DNA of 64,000 nt, taken from the NCBI RefSeq assembly GCF_039794105.1, contig NZ_JBDIWA010000017.1:1-64000 (forward strand). The letters are read 5' to 3'. The notes beneath the pieces were generated by a model. That model ran no database searches and had not been told where the DNA came from. It saw only the letters and a program-made list of their open reading frames with translations. A program made the position numbers and the translations under genes. The first letter of the stretch is position 1. Each line of letters opens with the position of its first letter. Positions 52,916 through 61,200 of the stretch are shown here, one piece after another. The stretch comes from Kuenenia sp039794105 (lineage in GTDB: Bacteria > Planctomycetota > Brocadiia > Brocadiales > Brocadiaceae).

Positions 52916-53364
52916 ATAAATACTTAACAATTTATAGATAATAGAATAATAGGGCAATAATTGTACCGCTTAATTTATTAATAAACCATATATTAGAGAA
53001 AGGCGGTTTCGTATAAGCACCTAAAATCTTGTATTACAAGTGGTAAAAAATTGATGGAGAGTTTATTTTTTACCATTATGTCAGGACAAGTGGCAACCAT
53101 TTTTTAGCAATAATCAACCACTTTTTGTTACAAACAGACGTATTTCATCCTGAAGCCTAATATGGACATGCACGAAATGCGAAAGGGGGGAACCACAGAT
53201 TTCACCGACTTCGTCGTGAGCTCAGTCGAACGATTTCACGGATTAAAAAAGCGTAAGGACGGGGAGTATGGGGTGTGAAAGTATTGCAATTTGAAAGTGT
53301 CATTGCACAGATTAAGAAAAAATCGTATGGACCACGGGGCACTTGTGTTCTTACTTTTAAGGAA

Positions 53365-53697
53365 CTATTTAAGTATTTCCACTGCCACCCCCATTTCTAT
53401 CGTATCGGAGATAAAAGAAACGGTGCCGGTATGGTCGGGGCAATAACAGTATCCACCCGGAATTGGCCATTCGATACAAGTACATCTTGGGTCTATTCGT
53501 GGGTCAAAATTAATAAAACACCAGGCAGGTTTCGTTGTTGCTCCAATACCCACACCATGTAAAAGTCTTTGAAAGTCCATATGGTTATTACGAATAGGTA
53601 TCTGGTGTGTACGTAAGGAGTCTATGGTTAGGTAGAAAACTATGGTTATTATAAGGAAGGCGATGGCACTTAAGACAAAAAAGGCGTTTTTATTCAT
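53365..53697 (-). CDS. hypothetical cysteine-rich membrane-anchored protein
   Basis: I do not recognise the family. The 110 residues have one membrane helix (about 5-24, FFVLSAIAFLIITIVFYLTI) and an exported domain with four cysteines in a short span, including CTCIEWPIPGGYCYCPDHTG (about 73-92). These could bind metal or form disulfides. AAAGGGA precedes the ATG. It lies 36 bp after the amidase on the same strand and probably shares its riboswitch-controlled transcript. A plus-strand frame over the same bases looks like a shadow. Confidence 0.65.
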   Translation of the reverse strand: MNKNAFFVLSAIAFLIITIVFYLTIDSLRTHQIPIRNNHMDFQRLLHGVGIGATTKPAWCFINFDPRIDPRCTCIEWPIPGGYCYCPDHTGTVSFISDTIEMGVAVEILK

Positions 53698-53733
53698 TGT
53701 TCCCTTTGTGGTTAACCCTCGTGTGCTTTGTGG

Positions 53734-54417
53734 TTATGATTTTCGTGAAGGGGATATTTCGTTAGAGGCAAACTGAATTAAACTCGTCTTAAATTCAGCC
53801 ATGGGGAAATTTTTACCGGGGCATGCAGTTCCTTTTTGATGAACCTGGCTATGTAATATGATGTTCGACAAAGGGATGTCATATTTCGAGGAAAGATAAC
53901 GGGTCAACCTGACCAGCGAATCAAATTGGTTCTCGGAAGGTTTCCCGCCGTTTTCAAAATCACCCACGAGGCAAATGCCTATCGCCACCTGGTTGCAATC
54001 CATATTTGCCGTGTGAGCGCCATGAATTTGGTTCTTCCAGCGATTTCCTACCTCTACTTCTCCATCGCCAGAAAGAGTTCCATTGCCAATCACAAAGTGA
54101 TATGCCAATCCATACTTCCACCCTTTCTTTTCTCTATGATAGGTATCAAACCGGGTTGCATTTCCTTTCTCTGAAGCGCTATGGTGTATAACAATATATT
54201 GCCACGGCCTTTCCTTTGTATCTATCTCGCAAATTTGGGATATTTTTTGTGCAAATGCTGTTCTCAGCATATCGTTTTCAGATATCACCGTTCTTACCTC
54301 AGCAGAACTGCTGCTAAGAAGAGGCAAGGCGCCAAGAATACCTCCTGCCGCAACAATCATTGTTAACGATACATATTGAATAATCTTTTCGTAGGTACGA
54401 TTTCTCAGTATATTCAT
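53734..54417 (-). CDS. N-acetylmuramoyl-L-alanine amidase (Amidase_2/PGRP fold)
   Basis: This enzyme cuts the amide bond between MurNAc and the stem peptide of peptidoglycan. The 227 residues have an N-terminal membrane anchor or signal (about 14-34) and the zinc amidase domain (about 65-215): YIVIHHSASEKG (zinc His near 73), AYHFVIGNG, IHGAHT, AIGICLVGDF and HSQVHQKGTACPGKNF near 188-203 (zinc His and Cys). It acts outside the inner membrane. The ribosome binding site is weak. The 258-nt leader with an aptamer-like fold and terminator suggests control by cyclic di-GMP. Confidence 0.88.
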   Translation of the reverse strand: MNILRNRTYEKIIQYVSLTMIVAAGGILGALPLLSSSSAEVRTVISENDMLRTAFAQKISQICEIDTKERPWQYIVIHHSASEKGNATRFDTYHREKKGWKYGLAYHFVIGNGTLSGDGEVEVGNRWKNQIHGAHTANMDCNQVAIGICLVGDFENGGKPSENQFDSLVRLTRYLSSKYDIPLSNIILHSQVHQKGTACPGKNFPMAEFKTSLIQFASNEISPSRKS

Positions 54418-54442
54418 TTTAAATCACACTATAGTAATAAAT

Positions 54443-54505
54443 AAAAAAGCCCTGCTACGGAATAAAATAAACGTTATACGGTTTTTTATTCGGTAGCAGG
54501 GCTTT
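54443..54505 (-). terminator. intrinsic terminator in amidase leader
   Basis: On the minus strand AAGCCCTGCTAC and GAATAAAA pair with TTTTATTC and GTAGCAGGGCTT in a stem of about 20 bp (arms around 54447-54468 and 54484-54504). A T run follows. It ends about 26 bp before the amidase ATG, inside the transcript that starts at 54675, so it is placed to act as the switch of a riboswitch. Confidence 0.8.
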
Positions 54506-54544
54506 CTTCACTGTTTAGCGGTATCGCGAAATTTTTCTCTTCAT

Positions 54545-54645
54545 TCTTCTGCGAACTTTTTGTTTTACGCTTTGTGCGCCGCTGAATAAGTTAAAGACTC
54601 TTTGCTTTGCGTCCCAGCCTCACGACTGGTTTGCCTTTATCAATA
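54545..54645 (-). promoter_or_regulatory. cyclic di-GMP-I (GEMM)-like riboswitch aptamer
   Basis: The minus strand reads AAAGGCAAACC, a CCAG/CTGG hairpin, GGGACGCAAAGC, then AAAGAGTCTTTAAC and TTCAGCGG. GGCAAAC, GACGCAAAGC, a GTCT segment and a later AGC are the conserved core of c-di-GMP-I (GEMM) riboswitches. The 3' closing part is less typical than in textbook examples, so class assignment is probable, not certain. It lies between a consensus promoter and the terminator of the amidase gene. Confidence 0.65.
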
Positions 54646-54681
54646 GTTACTATAAAAAAGAGCTATTGTTTTAGTGAGTAC

Positions 54682-54709
54682 ATTATAAAATCATTCATTT
54701 TTTTGTCAA
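54682..54709 (-). promoter_or_regulatory. consensus sigma-70 promoter of amidase transcript
   Basis: TTGACA, 16 bases, TATAAT on the minus strand: both hexamers match the consensus perfectly. Start predicted near 54675, giving a leader of about 258 nt. A strong constitutive promoter followed by a terminator fits riboswitch control. Confidence 0.8.
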
Positions 54710-54739
54710 TAATTAATTCGGCGTCAAATAAATAGCTCC

Positions 54740-54850
54740 AGGCGCAAGGCGCAATCCTCAGTCCTCAGTCCTCAGTCTGCAATTTACCGACTGCCGATTG
54801 CCGACTGCCGACTGTAGAATGTAGAATGTAGATTACCGACTGCTCAAGTC
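54740..54850. repeat. CCGACTGCCGATTG/TGTAGAATGTAGA repeat stretch
   Basis: Short units CAATCCTCAGTCCTCAGTCC, then GCCGATTGCCGACTGCCGAC and AGAATGTAGAATGTAGATTA run up to the stop codon of the ferredoxin fusion gene. They are shared with 40702-40806. I see no gene here. Confidence 0.65.
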
Positions 54851-54852
54851 CC

Positions 54853-57315
54853 TTATTCAATTTTACCATTTTGCAGAACACGCCGAAGCAATTCTTCACC
54901 CTCTTCCTTTTTTGGGGAAAGAAATGTTGCTGCCAGGAGATGTTTTTCCTGCAACCATGAGGTAAAGTATCCGTTTTCGTTTTGAAAGGTATGGATGGCA
55001 TTTGAGTGCGTCTCTTTTTCTCCCCATGACCTCCACAACTTAACCACCGCTTCAAATGCGATTGACGCAGCATCACGGTCGGGATATTTTATCAACAGTA
55101 GCAGTAAAGGGGCGGCTTCTTCCCCCGTTTTGTATTCTGCGATAAGGGCGTCCGTCTGTTTGCTTAAATGAAATACATTTTCTTCAATAAAATTGTCTGA
55201 TATATAGATGTTATCCAGAATGATCTTTTCGTGAAAAAATTTCAGGCTTTCTTTTACAAGAGAATCCTCCGGCAAATAACGCACTATATCGGGGAGGATT
55301 TCTTTTTTGTAGGGCATTAAATCGATAATGGATTTGCCAAAAGAAGTAATTTCTCCGCCAGAAATACTGCCCTCCCATGGCGCTACCCTTATGCAATACA
55401 CATCATTCCATACAAACAAGTAATTCTCAAACAAAGACGCCCTGTTGCCTAATGATATCCCGATACCCGCACGGTCTTTTGTGAAGACGCCGAATGCGTC
55501 TTCCGCAGTTTCAAATTCCCAAATATCTATGGAAATCCTCTTCCCTGTATCATCTCCATACTCCGCATTCGTCACCCGGATAAACGAATACGCTAAATAC
55601 AGTTCCGCGCCTCCATTCATATATTCATATAATCTTTCGCCTCCTTCGTAAATCCTCGGTTCTGCAATCCTTTTCCACTTTCCAAGTGTTTTGGGAAGAA
55701 AGTTGCCGGACGATACTATTTTTACAGACCTTTCTTTTTTTACCGTAGTTTGCGGCTGGATGCCTTCCACGACAATAGCGGAAGTCCCTAAAACGGGGCA
55801 GACTTTTTCGCAGAAACCGCACCCTACGCAAACGTCTTCTCTTACAAAAGGCCTGCGAATTTCCCGGCCTTGTTCGTCCACATAGGTATTAAAATGGATC
55901 GCCTTTGTCGGAACGGGGCACACCTCTTCACATACACCGCAATTAAAATCCTGCCATTCCTTCTTCAGTTCAGGAAGGCGTGAATAGCCCACCCAGGGAA
56001 TACATCTGTTATGGTCTATCCTGGCCTTTCCTAACGCGACCCACCGTTTCTCTTCAAGCGGCAAAGGTTTTATAGCCCCTGACGGACATACCCGTGTGCA
56101 CAACACACATCCATAATCACAATATCCTATCCGGGGGATTAATTGCGGCGTCCATATACCTTCAATGCCATATTCCAATAACACAGGATGCAGTCCGTTC
56201 GTTTTGCAAACCTTCATACACTCCCCGCACCGTATGCAGCGGGCAATAAATTCTTTTTCATTCACCGCGCCCGGCGGACGAATTATGGAAACGGTTTCCT
56301 TGTTTATTTTTTTCCGGTAGTTTAATTTCAAAAAAGGCGCGATAGCCGCTCCGGCAATCCCGCTTACAACAAATGCCCTCCTCGAAAGGCTGATAGTGTG
56401 TTTTTGCAAAGAAGGCTGAAACCTTTTAAAAGTAACGCTCTGTTCCGGGCATACATTCCTGCAAGTCATACATAAAATACATTCTCCCTCTTTCGTGCTT
56501 TTCCCATCGCTTTCTATTGCACCCATACCGCATTTTCCAACACACAAACCGCAGCTTGTGCATGTTGACGAAACATTCCGTTTAAAGAATGACCAGTCGG
56601 AGAAAAGGGCAAACAGCGCACCCATCGGGCAAATATTCCTGCACCAGTAACGCCGCAACACCATTCCAAAGGCAATGATGATCACAAAGGCAAACAAAAG
56701 GATTCCGTGTGAACGGAAGAAAGGGGCATGCCAGGCAAAAAGGATTTTCTGGAAAAAGGCATGAAAAAAGGAAAATAAATAACCCAAAAGGGGAATATGT
56801 TCCAAATAAACAAAAAGGGAATCGCCCAGATGGATAATATAAGGATGGATGCTCATTGCGAATACGCTTGTCGCGATGGAAATGGGATCAAACCATCCGG
56901 CGCATTGCAGACCCAGGAGCAGGCTTAATAAAAGAAACGCAAGGAGATAGTATTTCAGACGTCTTCCGTCATAGAGCCTCCTTTGCGCATGTTTTCGAAA
57001 GCCGGCAAAAAAACGGTCTGTGATATCTATTGTTGTTCCCAGCGGGCAAATCCACGCACAGAAATAGCGCCCAAAGGGTATCGTTAGCAATAAGACAATG
57101 AATGCAGGCCAGTAGTTGAAAATAAACGCCCTTACCGCCATCATTGCCCCTATAGCAGAAAGGGGACTCATGCGAAGAAATATGTTCGCCGGTACATCTC
57201 TTTCGGTTAGAGGATCTAAAAAGAGCAGCAGATAAATGAATACCGAGAAGCTAATGTATTGTATGACCCTGCGGAAATGGAAAGGCCAATTGTTTTGTGT
57301 GTGTTTGTCCTGCAT
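54853..57315 (-). CDS. NapH-NapG-type ferredoxin fusion with C-terminal DUF6599 domain
   Basis: The 820 residues combine three modules. First, a NapH-like membrane part (helices over about 15-230) with FCAWICPLG near 88 and CRNICPMG near 225. Ferredoxin motifs follow, CTSCGLCVGKC near 252 and CILCMTCRNVCP near 282. Second, an internal SRRAF plus hydrophobic stretch near 310, like the Tat signal of NapG, then CIRCGECMKVC (358), CDYGCVLCTRVCP (402), CGVCEEVCP (460) and CVGCGFCEKVCP (497). Third, about 540-815, a DUF6599-like domain. It probably moves electrons from quinol to a periplasmic acceptor. It follows the DUF362 gene by 9 bp. Confidence 0.85.
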   Translation of the reverse strand: MQDKHTQNNWPFHFRRVIQYISFSVFIYLLLFLDPLTERDVPANIFLRMSPLSAIGAMMAVRAFIFNYWPAFIVLLLTIPFGRYFCAWICPLGTTIDITDRFFAGFRKHAQRRLYDGRRLKYYLLAFLLLSLLLGLQCAGWFDPISIATSVFAMSIHPYIIHLGDSLFVYLEHIPLLGYLFSFFHAFFQKILFAWHAPFFRSHGILLFAFVIIIAFGMVLRRYWCRNICPMGALFALFSDWSFFKRNVSSTCTSCGLCVGKCGMGAIESDGKSTKEGECILCMTCRNVCPEQSVTFKRFQPSLQKHTISLSRRAFVVSGIAGAAIAPFLKLNYRKKINKETVSIIRPPGAVNEKEFIARCIRCGECMKVCKTNGLHPVLLEYGIEGIWTPQLIPRIGYCDYGCVLCTRVCPSGAIKPLPLEEKRWVALGKARIDHNRCIPWVGYSRLPELKKEWQDFNCGVCEEVCPVPTKAIHFNTYVDEQGREIRRPFVREDVCVGCGFCEKVCPVLGTSAIVVEGIQPQTTVKKERSVKIVSSGNFLPKTLGKWKRIAEPRIYEGGERLYEYMNGGAELYLAYSFIRVTNAEYGDDTGKRISIDIWEFETAEDAFGVFTKDRAGIGISLGNRASLFENYLFVWNDVYCIRVAPWEGSISGGEITSFGKSIIDLMPYKKEILPDIVRYLPEDSLVKESLKFFHEKIILDNIYISDNFIEENVFHLSKQTDALIAEYKTGEEAAPLLLLLIKYPDRDAASIAFEAVVKLWRSWGEKETHSNAIHTFQNENGYFTSWLQEKHLLAATFLSPKKEEGEELLRRVLQNGKIE

Positions 57316-57324
57316 CGCCGTTGA

Positions 57325-58317
57325 TTACACGTGAAATTCTTCAAAACCTATTGATGTATAATCGATTTCCCCTAATCCCTCTTCATGGGATTTCCTGATA
57401 TAGCCCACATCCTTTGGCTTAATGCCGAACAATGTTGCGCCATATGCGTCAACTGCAACGGGGTCCGTGCTGACAATGATGCGCCTTGCGTGTTCCTGCG
57501 AATTATCAACATCATCCAGCCGCCCGCCAGTGGGACCGTTCTTTTTTAAAATCCTGAAGGCGTCAAGCACGGTAAGATCTACTTTCACAAATTTGTTGAG
57601 ATCTGCAATTTTTGGGTGTATATCGGTATGCAGGCTTCCCCTGTCTCCTCCGATCATGCCAAAGACATTTTTCAAAGCCATAGAAAGTCTTGATGTGCCA
57701 TGTTGTTTCGCTATGGGCACATTAATGAGGACGTCGACTTCGTCCTTATACACCATTTCCTCGTAAAATGACCACTGTTTTAAAACCGTGCCGTCCGGGA
57801 TAACAAAATCCCTGAACCGGTTTTTGTTTATGTATGAAACCTTCGCACCGGCCCTGATGGCGGCGGAAGCAATGCCGCTCCTATTGTAGGATGTTTCGGG
57901 GTTTGCGGAACATGTATGGTCTATAACCATTACCGAACGGGCGCCTGCGTCTTTACATAACGCAACAAGCGCAGCAACGACGCAGGGGTTTGTATTGGCT
58001 GCAAATTCCGGCGCCTGGTTCCATGCAATATTTGGTTTGATAAGTACCCGGTCGCCATTGGAAACAAGTTTACGCATCCCTCCCAGTGCGCTTATTGCAC
58101 GCCTTACCATTTCTTTAACAACCACCTCTTCTCCATTTGCGTTTGCACTATCTCCGTGAACCACAACTATCCCTGGCTTCAGATCATGTTCCTTCAATTG
58201 TTTCAGCGTAGGTTTCTTCTTTATTGCACGAAGATACGGAAGTCCATACACTCCCGCGCCTACGGCAATGCCTGTCTTTAAAAAACCCCTCCGGCTGATT
58301 TTCCCTTTGCTATTCAT
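57325..58317 (-). CDS. Tat-exported DUF362 protein
   Basis: From ATG 58317 the protein has 330 residues and begins with a twin-arginine signal (SRRGFLKTG, about 7-15, then a hydrophobic stretch to about 28). The DUF362 domain follows: VLIKPNIAWN (about 94-103), VMVIDHTC (about 135-142), VDVLINVPIAKQHG (about 203-216) and a C-terminal VAVDAYGATLFG. Tat export implies folding, perhaps with a cofactor, before transport. DUF362 proteins often occur with ferredoxin-type proteins; here the NapH/NapG fusion is next. An upstream in-frame start would place the signal internally. Confidence 0.85.
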   Translation of the reverse strand: MNSKGKISRRGFLKTGIAVGAGVYGLPYLRAIKKKPTLKQLKEHDLKPGIVVVHGDSANANGEEVVVKEMVRRAISALGGMRKLVSNGDRVLIKPNIAWNQAPEFAANTNPCVVAALVALCKDAGARSVMVIDHTCSANPETSYNRSGIASAAIRAGAKVSYINKNRFRDFVIPDGTVLKQWSFYEEMVYKDEVDVLINVPIAKQHGTSRLSMALKNVFGMIGGDRGSLHTDIHPKIADLNKFVKVDLTVLDAFRILKKNGPTGGRLDDVDNSQEHARRIIVSTDPVAVDAYGATLFGIKPKDVGYIRKSHEEGLGEIDYTSIGFEEFHV

Positions 58318-58329
58318 CTTTTTAGATTT

Positions 58330-58400
58330 ACGGTTTTTTTTTAATCTGTGAAATCTGTGGTTTCTCTTTTTACGGTTTACGATTTTAAATCGTCCATCGT
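58330..58400. repeat. AATCTGTG/CGATTTTAAATCG repeat stretch
   Basis: TTTTTAATCTGTGAAATCTG followed by TGGTTTCTC, then TACGGTTTACGATTTTAAAT and CGTCCATCGTCCATCG. Near-identical AATCTGTG words are at 42055-42083 and 63748-63778, and the CGATTTAAATCG words recur at 59160-59215 and 59460-59520. Confidence 0.65.
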
Positions 58401-58428
58401 CCATCGTAACTTGTGTACGGGAGTGAAA

Positions 58429-59097
58429 TCATACCGCCTTCATCTCGGTTTGAAATTTCCTGATGTTAGATTTTCGGATAGCTTCGTTTTGTTTCAATGT
58501 GGTGTAATTTTCCAGGGCTTCGAGAAATTTTATATGCTCATCCATCTGCGGTTGAATTTTTTTCATAATATCCAGCCTTTTCTTGTCAAAATGATTCAAT
58601 TCCAATGTTTTAATGATAAAACCGGAGGATGTATACCCTAAAGGTATCTGATCATTTATTACCAGATCGGTAATTTCAAGAAATTGTTGGTAGAAATTTT
58701 CCAGTCGCTGCTGTGCATTTTCCTGTCCTAGGTTTTTCTGCACAGTTGCAATAAACGATTTTATATCCCTGAAAGGTTTTACAATGTATTCGCAAATATT
58801 CAAATTCGCCGCGTTATTTATCAAAAACGGATTCGAGTATGCGGTCAGCATCATAACAGGTATCGTAGAATTCACCTTCCGCACTCTTTTTAAAAATTCC
58901 AATCCATTCAGCTTTGGCATCTGGAAATCAACTATCGCCATATGAAAATAATCAGGGTTATTAAGAAAATATTCCAATGCCTTCTCAGAATCATTAAACA
59001 CCTTCACCGAATAACTCGCCATTTCCAGGATCGTCTGGAGTAAATTTGTTATTATTGTCTCATCATCCAACACCAAAATGTTAGATTTACCATCCAT
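58429..59097 (-). CDS. response regulator with helical C-terminal domain
   Basis: The receiver domain (about 5-125) has ILVLDDETIITNLLQTILEM (6-25), the acceptor Asp in AIVDFQMPKLNG (about 54-65) and YIVKPFRD. The remaining 95 residues are charged and mostly helical (ENFYQQFLEITDLVIN, then long Glu/Lys helices) and match no output domain that I know. It could act by protein-protein contact. No kinase is adjacent; the nearest are the clusters at 46-53 kb and 61 kb. Confidence 0.82.
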   Translation of the reverse strand: MDGKSNILVLDDETIITNLLQTILEMASYSVKVFNDSEKALEYFLNNPDYFHMAIVDFQMPKLNGLEFLKRVRKVNSTIPVMMLTAYSNPFLINNAANLNICEYIVKPFRDIKSFIATVQKNLGQENAQQRLENFYQQFLEITDLVINDQIPLGYTSSGFIIKTLELNHFDKKRLDIMKKIQPQMDEHIKFLEALENYTTLKQNEAIRKSNIRKFQTEMKAV

Positions 59098-59236
59098 GTA
59101 TAATCACCTCAATTCGTAATACTTAGTTACATAATTATTCAAAACTATTTCACAATTTTATATTTACGATTTTAGATTTAAAAAACGTACATCGTAAATC
59201 GTACATCCATATATTAAGGTACTATTTATCGAACAG

Positions 59237-59276
59237 TGGCACCCGTCGCGGGTTCAGATTTGTAACCTGAACCAAA
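59237..59276. repeat. palindromic repeat GGGTTCAGATT, with partner at 59414-59442
   Basis: GGGTTCAGATTTGTAACCTG followed by AACC resembles the palindrome at 45990, including the trailing ACGTTTTATA. A further copy in the opposite sense, GGTTACAAACCTGAACCCGC, is at 59417-59436. The 59098-59529 gap contains these plus ATCGTACAT-type words and no gene that I can see. Confidence 0.65.
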
Positions 59277-59529
59277 CGTTTTATACTTTCAATCCAGCCT
59301 TCTATTGGCAACACAACTGACAAATAAATTCCAAATTACAAACAGGGATTTTGTGCTTTGGACATTGGAATTTTACCGTAGTACATGGCTCAATTATCCG
59401 CATAAACTCATGGGTTCTGGTTACAAACCTGAACCCGCCGGGATTATTCAAAACTATTTCACCAATTAGATGTACGATTTACGGTTTTACGATTTTTAAA
59501 TCTAAAATCGTACATCATATGTTAAGGCA

Positions 59530-60696
59530 CTATTTATCAAAAAGAGGCACAGGAGTATCTCTTTCTTCCACGCCAATTGCATAAAAATGATTATCATTGG
59601 AACCGATGTAAATTGCACCATTTGGCCCAATGGCAGGTGATGCTTCAACCGCGCCCCTTGTTTGGAATGACCATTTCAAATTGCCTTTTGAGTCGATTGC
59701 ATAAAGTTTTCCATCACTGGAACCAATGTAAACAGTTCCATCTGCATCGATTGCAGGGGATGATTCTACCCAACCCCCCGTTTTGAAGCTCCACTTTAAT
59801 TTACAGTCAGGATAAATAGCATATACAAAGCCATTATATGCGCCGAATACAATTGATCCATCCTTTCCTATTGCAGGACTGCTATGCACCGCTTTGCCGG
59901 TATTGACATACCAGCGGATGTTTCCGTCAGGATTTATGGCAACCATTCTCCCATTATCCGCGCCGACATACACCACCCCATCTTTCCCAATAGAGGGGGA
60001 TGAAAACGAGGAATAGACGCCGGACCCCACTCTTTTTACCCATTTCTGGACGCCATCAGCGGAAATTGCGTGAAGGGTGCCTTTTTCTGCGAAGATACAG
60101 ACCGAGCCATCATCCCATAAGGAAGGGGATGCTTTTAAATTACTTGGGGCAGTATATCTCCATTTTAATGTTCCATCAAGCGAGAGGACATAGAGGTTGT
60201 TATCATCAGCGCCGAAATATACGGAATCTTCCGTTACCGCTGCCGAGGAGAGAATGATACCCTCCGTTTTATAAGTCCACACTACCTTTCCTTCGGGAGA
60301 AACGGCATACATTTTTTTATCCCGCGAACCAATATAAATTGTCCCATCCCTTCCGATAGCAGGAGAAGCCGTTATTTCGTCACCTACCTGAAGTACCCAT
60401 TTTTCTGCGCCGTCCGGATCAAGAGCATATAATCTGCCGTCTACCGATCCGAAATAAATGACGCCGTCACGCCCTACCGCAGGAGATGAGGTAATACGCG
60501 TGTCAATTTTAAAAGCCCACTTCACCTCACTGTTTTTTGGCCCGATAAAAGGGCTCTGGCCGGTGTGCTGCAAATCCCTTCGAAACATCTGCCATGGAAT
60601 ATCCGCATCTTCGGCATGGATAGATTTGAACTGAATAAGAATTGTTACTATAATGCAAAAACAGGAAATAAAAGAAAAGTTCATTTTTTTCAACAT
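59530..60696 (-). CDS. exported PQQ-like beta-propeller repeat protein
   Basis: The 388 residues start with a signal peptide (about 7-28), then WQMFRRDLQHTGQSPF, then about eight blades of 38-40 residues with the pattern SSPAIGKDGxIYxGSxDxxLYAI and DGxLKWxF. This is the PQQ-binding-like/BamB-like propeller. The PQQ ligands of true quinoprotein dehydrogenases are not visible, so it is more likely a structural or binding protein in the periplasm. The repeats are highly regular, which suggests recent internal duplication. Confidence 0.88.
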   Translation of the reverse strand: MLKKMNFSFISCFCIIVTILIQFKSIHAEDADIPWQMFRRDLQHTGQSPFIGPKNSEVKWAFKIDTRITSSPAVGRDGVIYFGSVDGRLYALDPDGAEKWVLQVGDEITASPAIGRDGTIYIGSRDKKMYAVSPEGKVVWTYKTEGIILSSAAVTEDSVYFGADDNNLYVLSLDGTLKWRYTAPSNLKASPSLWDDGSVCIFAEKGTLHAISADGVQKWVKRVGSGVYSSFSSPSIGKDGVVYVGADNGRMVAINPDGNIRWYVNTGKAVHSSPAIGKDGSIVFGAYNGFVYAIYPDCKLKWSFKTGGWVESSPAIDADGTVYIGSSDGKLYAIDSKGNLKWSFQTRGAVEASPAIGPNGAIYIGSNDNHFYAIGVEERDTPVPLFDK

Positions 60697-60802
60697 AACA
60701 TTTGCTCCTGTAAATTAGTCAAATAAAGTGCTTTTATTATTTGTATCACATTCAGGTTAAATATTATATAAAAATTGAACGGATAGTAAAATAAATGTTT
60801 TT

Positions 60803-60942
60803 GTAACACTTTAGTCTTTTGAAAAAGCAGGGGCAAAGCATTTGCCCGTTTGGGTATAAACGCATTTATGACAATTTACAGCAAATGCTTCGCCCCTACA
60901 CTGCGATTATTGGAATTTTTCAAAAAACTAAAGTATTACGAT
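60803..60942. repeat. dispersed palindromic element, copy 3 (complete)
   Basis: This is the fullest copy. Outer ends GTAACACTTTAGTCTTTTGA (60803-60822) and its near complement ending at 60942; inner arms AGGGGCAAAGCATTTGC (60829-60845) and complement (60881-60897). It is about 140 bp long with no coding capacity, which fits a small non-autonomous transposable element. Confidence 0.82.
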
Positions 60943-61085
60943 AATTGTGAAATACGAAATACGAAACACAAATTCGAAATTTCAAAAATATAAGTCTTAT
61001 AAACCTATATGGCCTATATTTTGAAATTTGTTTAGTATTTCGTGCTTCGTGCTTCGTGCTTCGTATTTTTTATTTCGTGCTTGTT
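60942..61085. repeat. ATACGAAAT / TTCGTGCTTCG repeat block
   Basis: AAATACGAAATACGAAACAC on the left and CGTGCTTCGTGCTTCGTGCT on the right surround CTTATAAACCTATATGGCC. The units are the same as at 44765 and 63779. The rest of the gap up to 61200 shows no gene. Confidence 0.7.
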
Positions 61086-61200
61086 TGTTTCTGGCTTGTC
61101 CGGATTAGGGCCTAAACACGGGCGGAATTGTCGTTATAGCGCAATTGCCATGCCCATTGCGGGGTTTAATTTATATGAATTTTCTTATACTTAACCAGGA

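Noticed and set aside
53275..53562. Plus-strand frame of 95 codons opposite the cysteine-rich protein
   Set aside because: It has no ribosome binding site or recognisable motif, while the opposite strand has AAAGGGA, a membrane helix and sits in an operon.
58318..58404. N-terminal extension of the DUF362 protein
   Set aside because: The extra residues are encoded by repeat sequence and would bury the twin-arginine signal.
59530..60696. Quinoprotein dehydrogenase
   Set aside because: The propeller repeats are present but the length is short and the catalytic and cofactor-binding residues of PQQ dehydrogenases are not visible.
61090..61170. Sigma-54-like promoter before the sensor kinase
   Set aside because: The best match lacks the GG and GC pairs at the required spacing.
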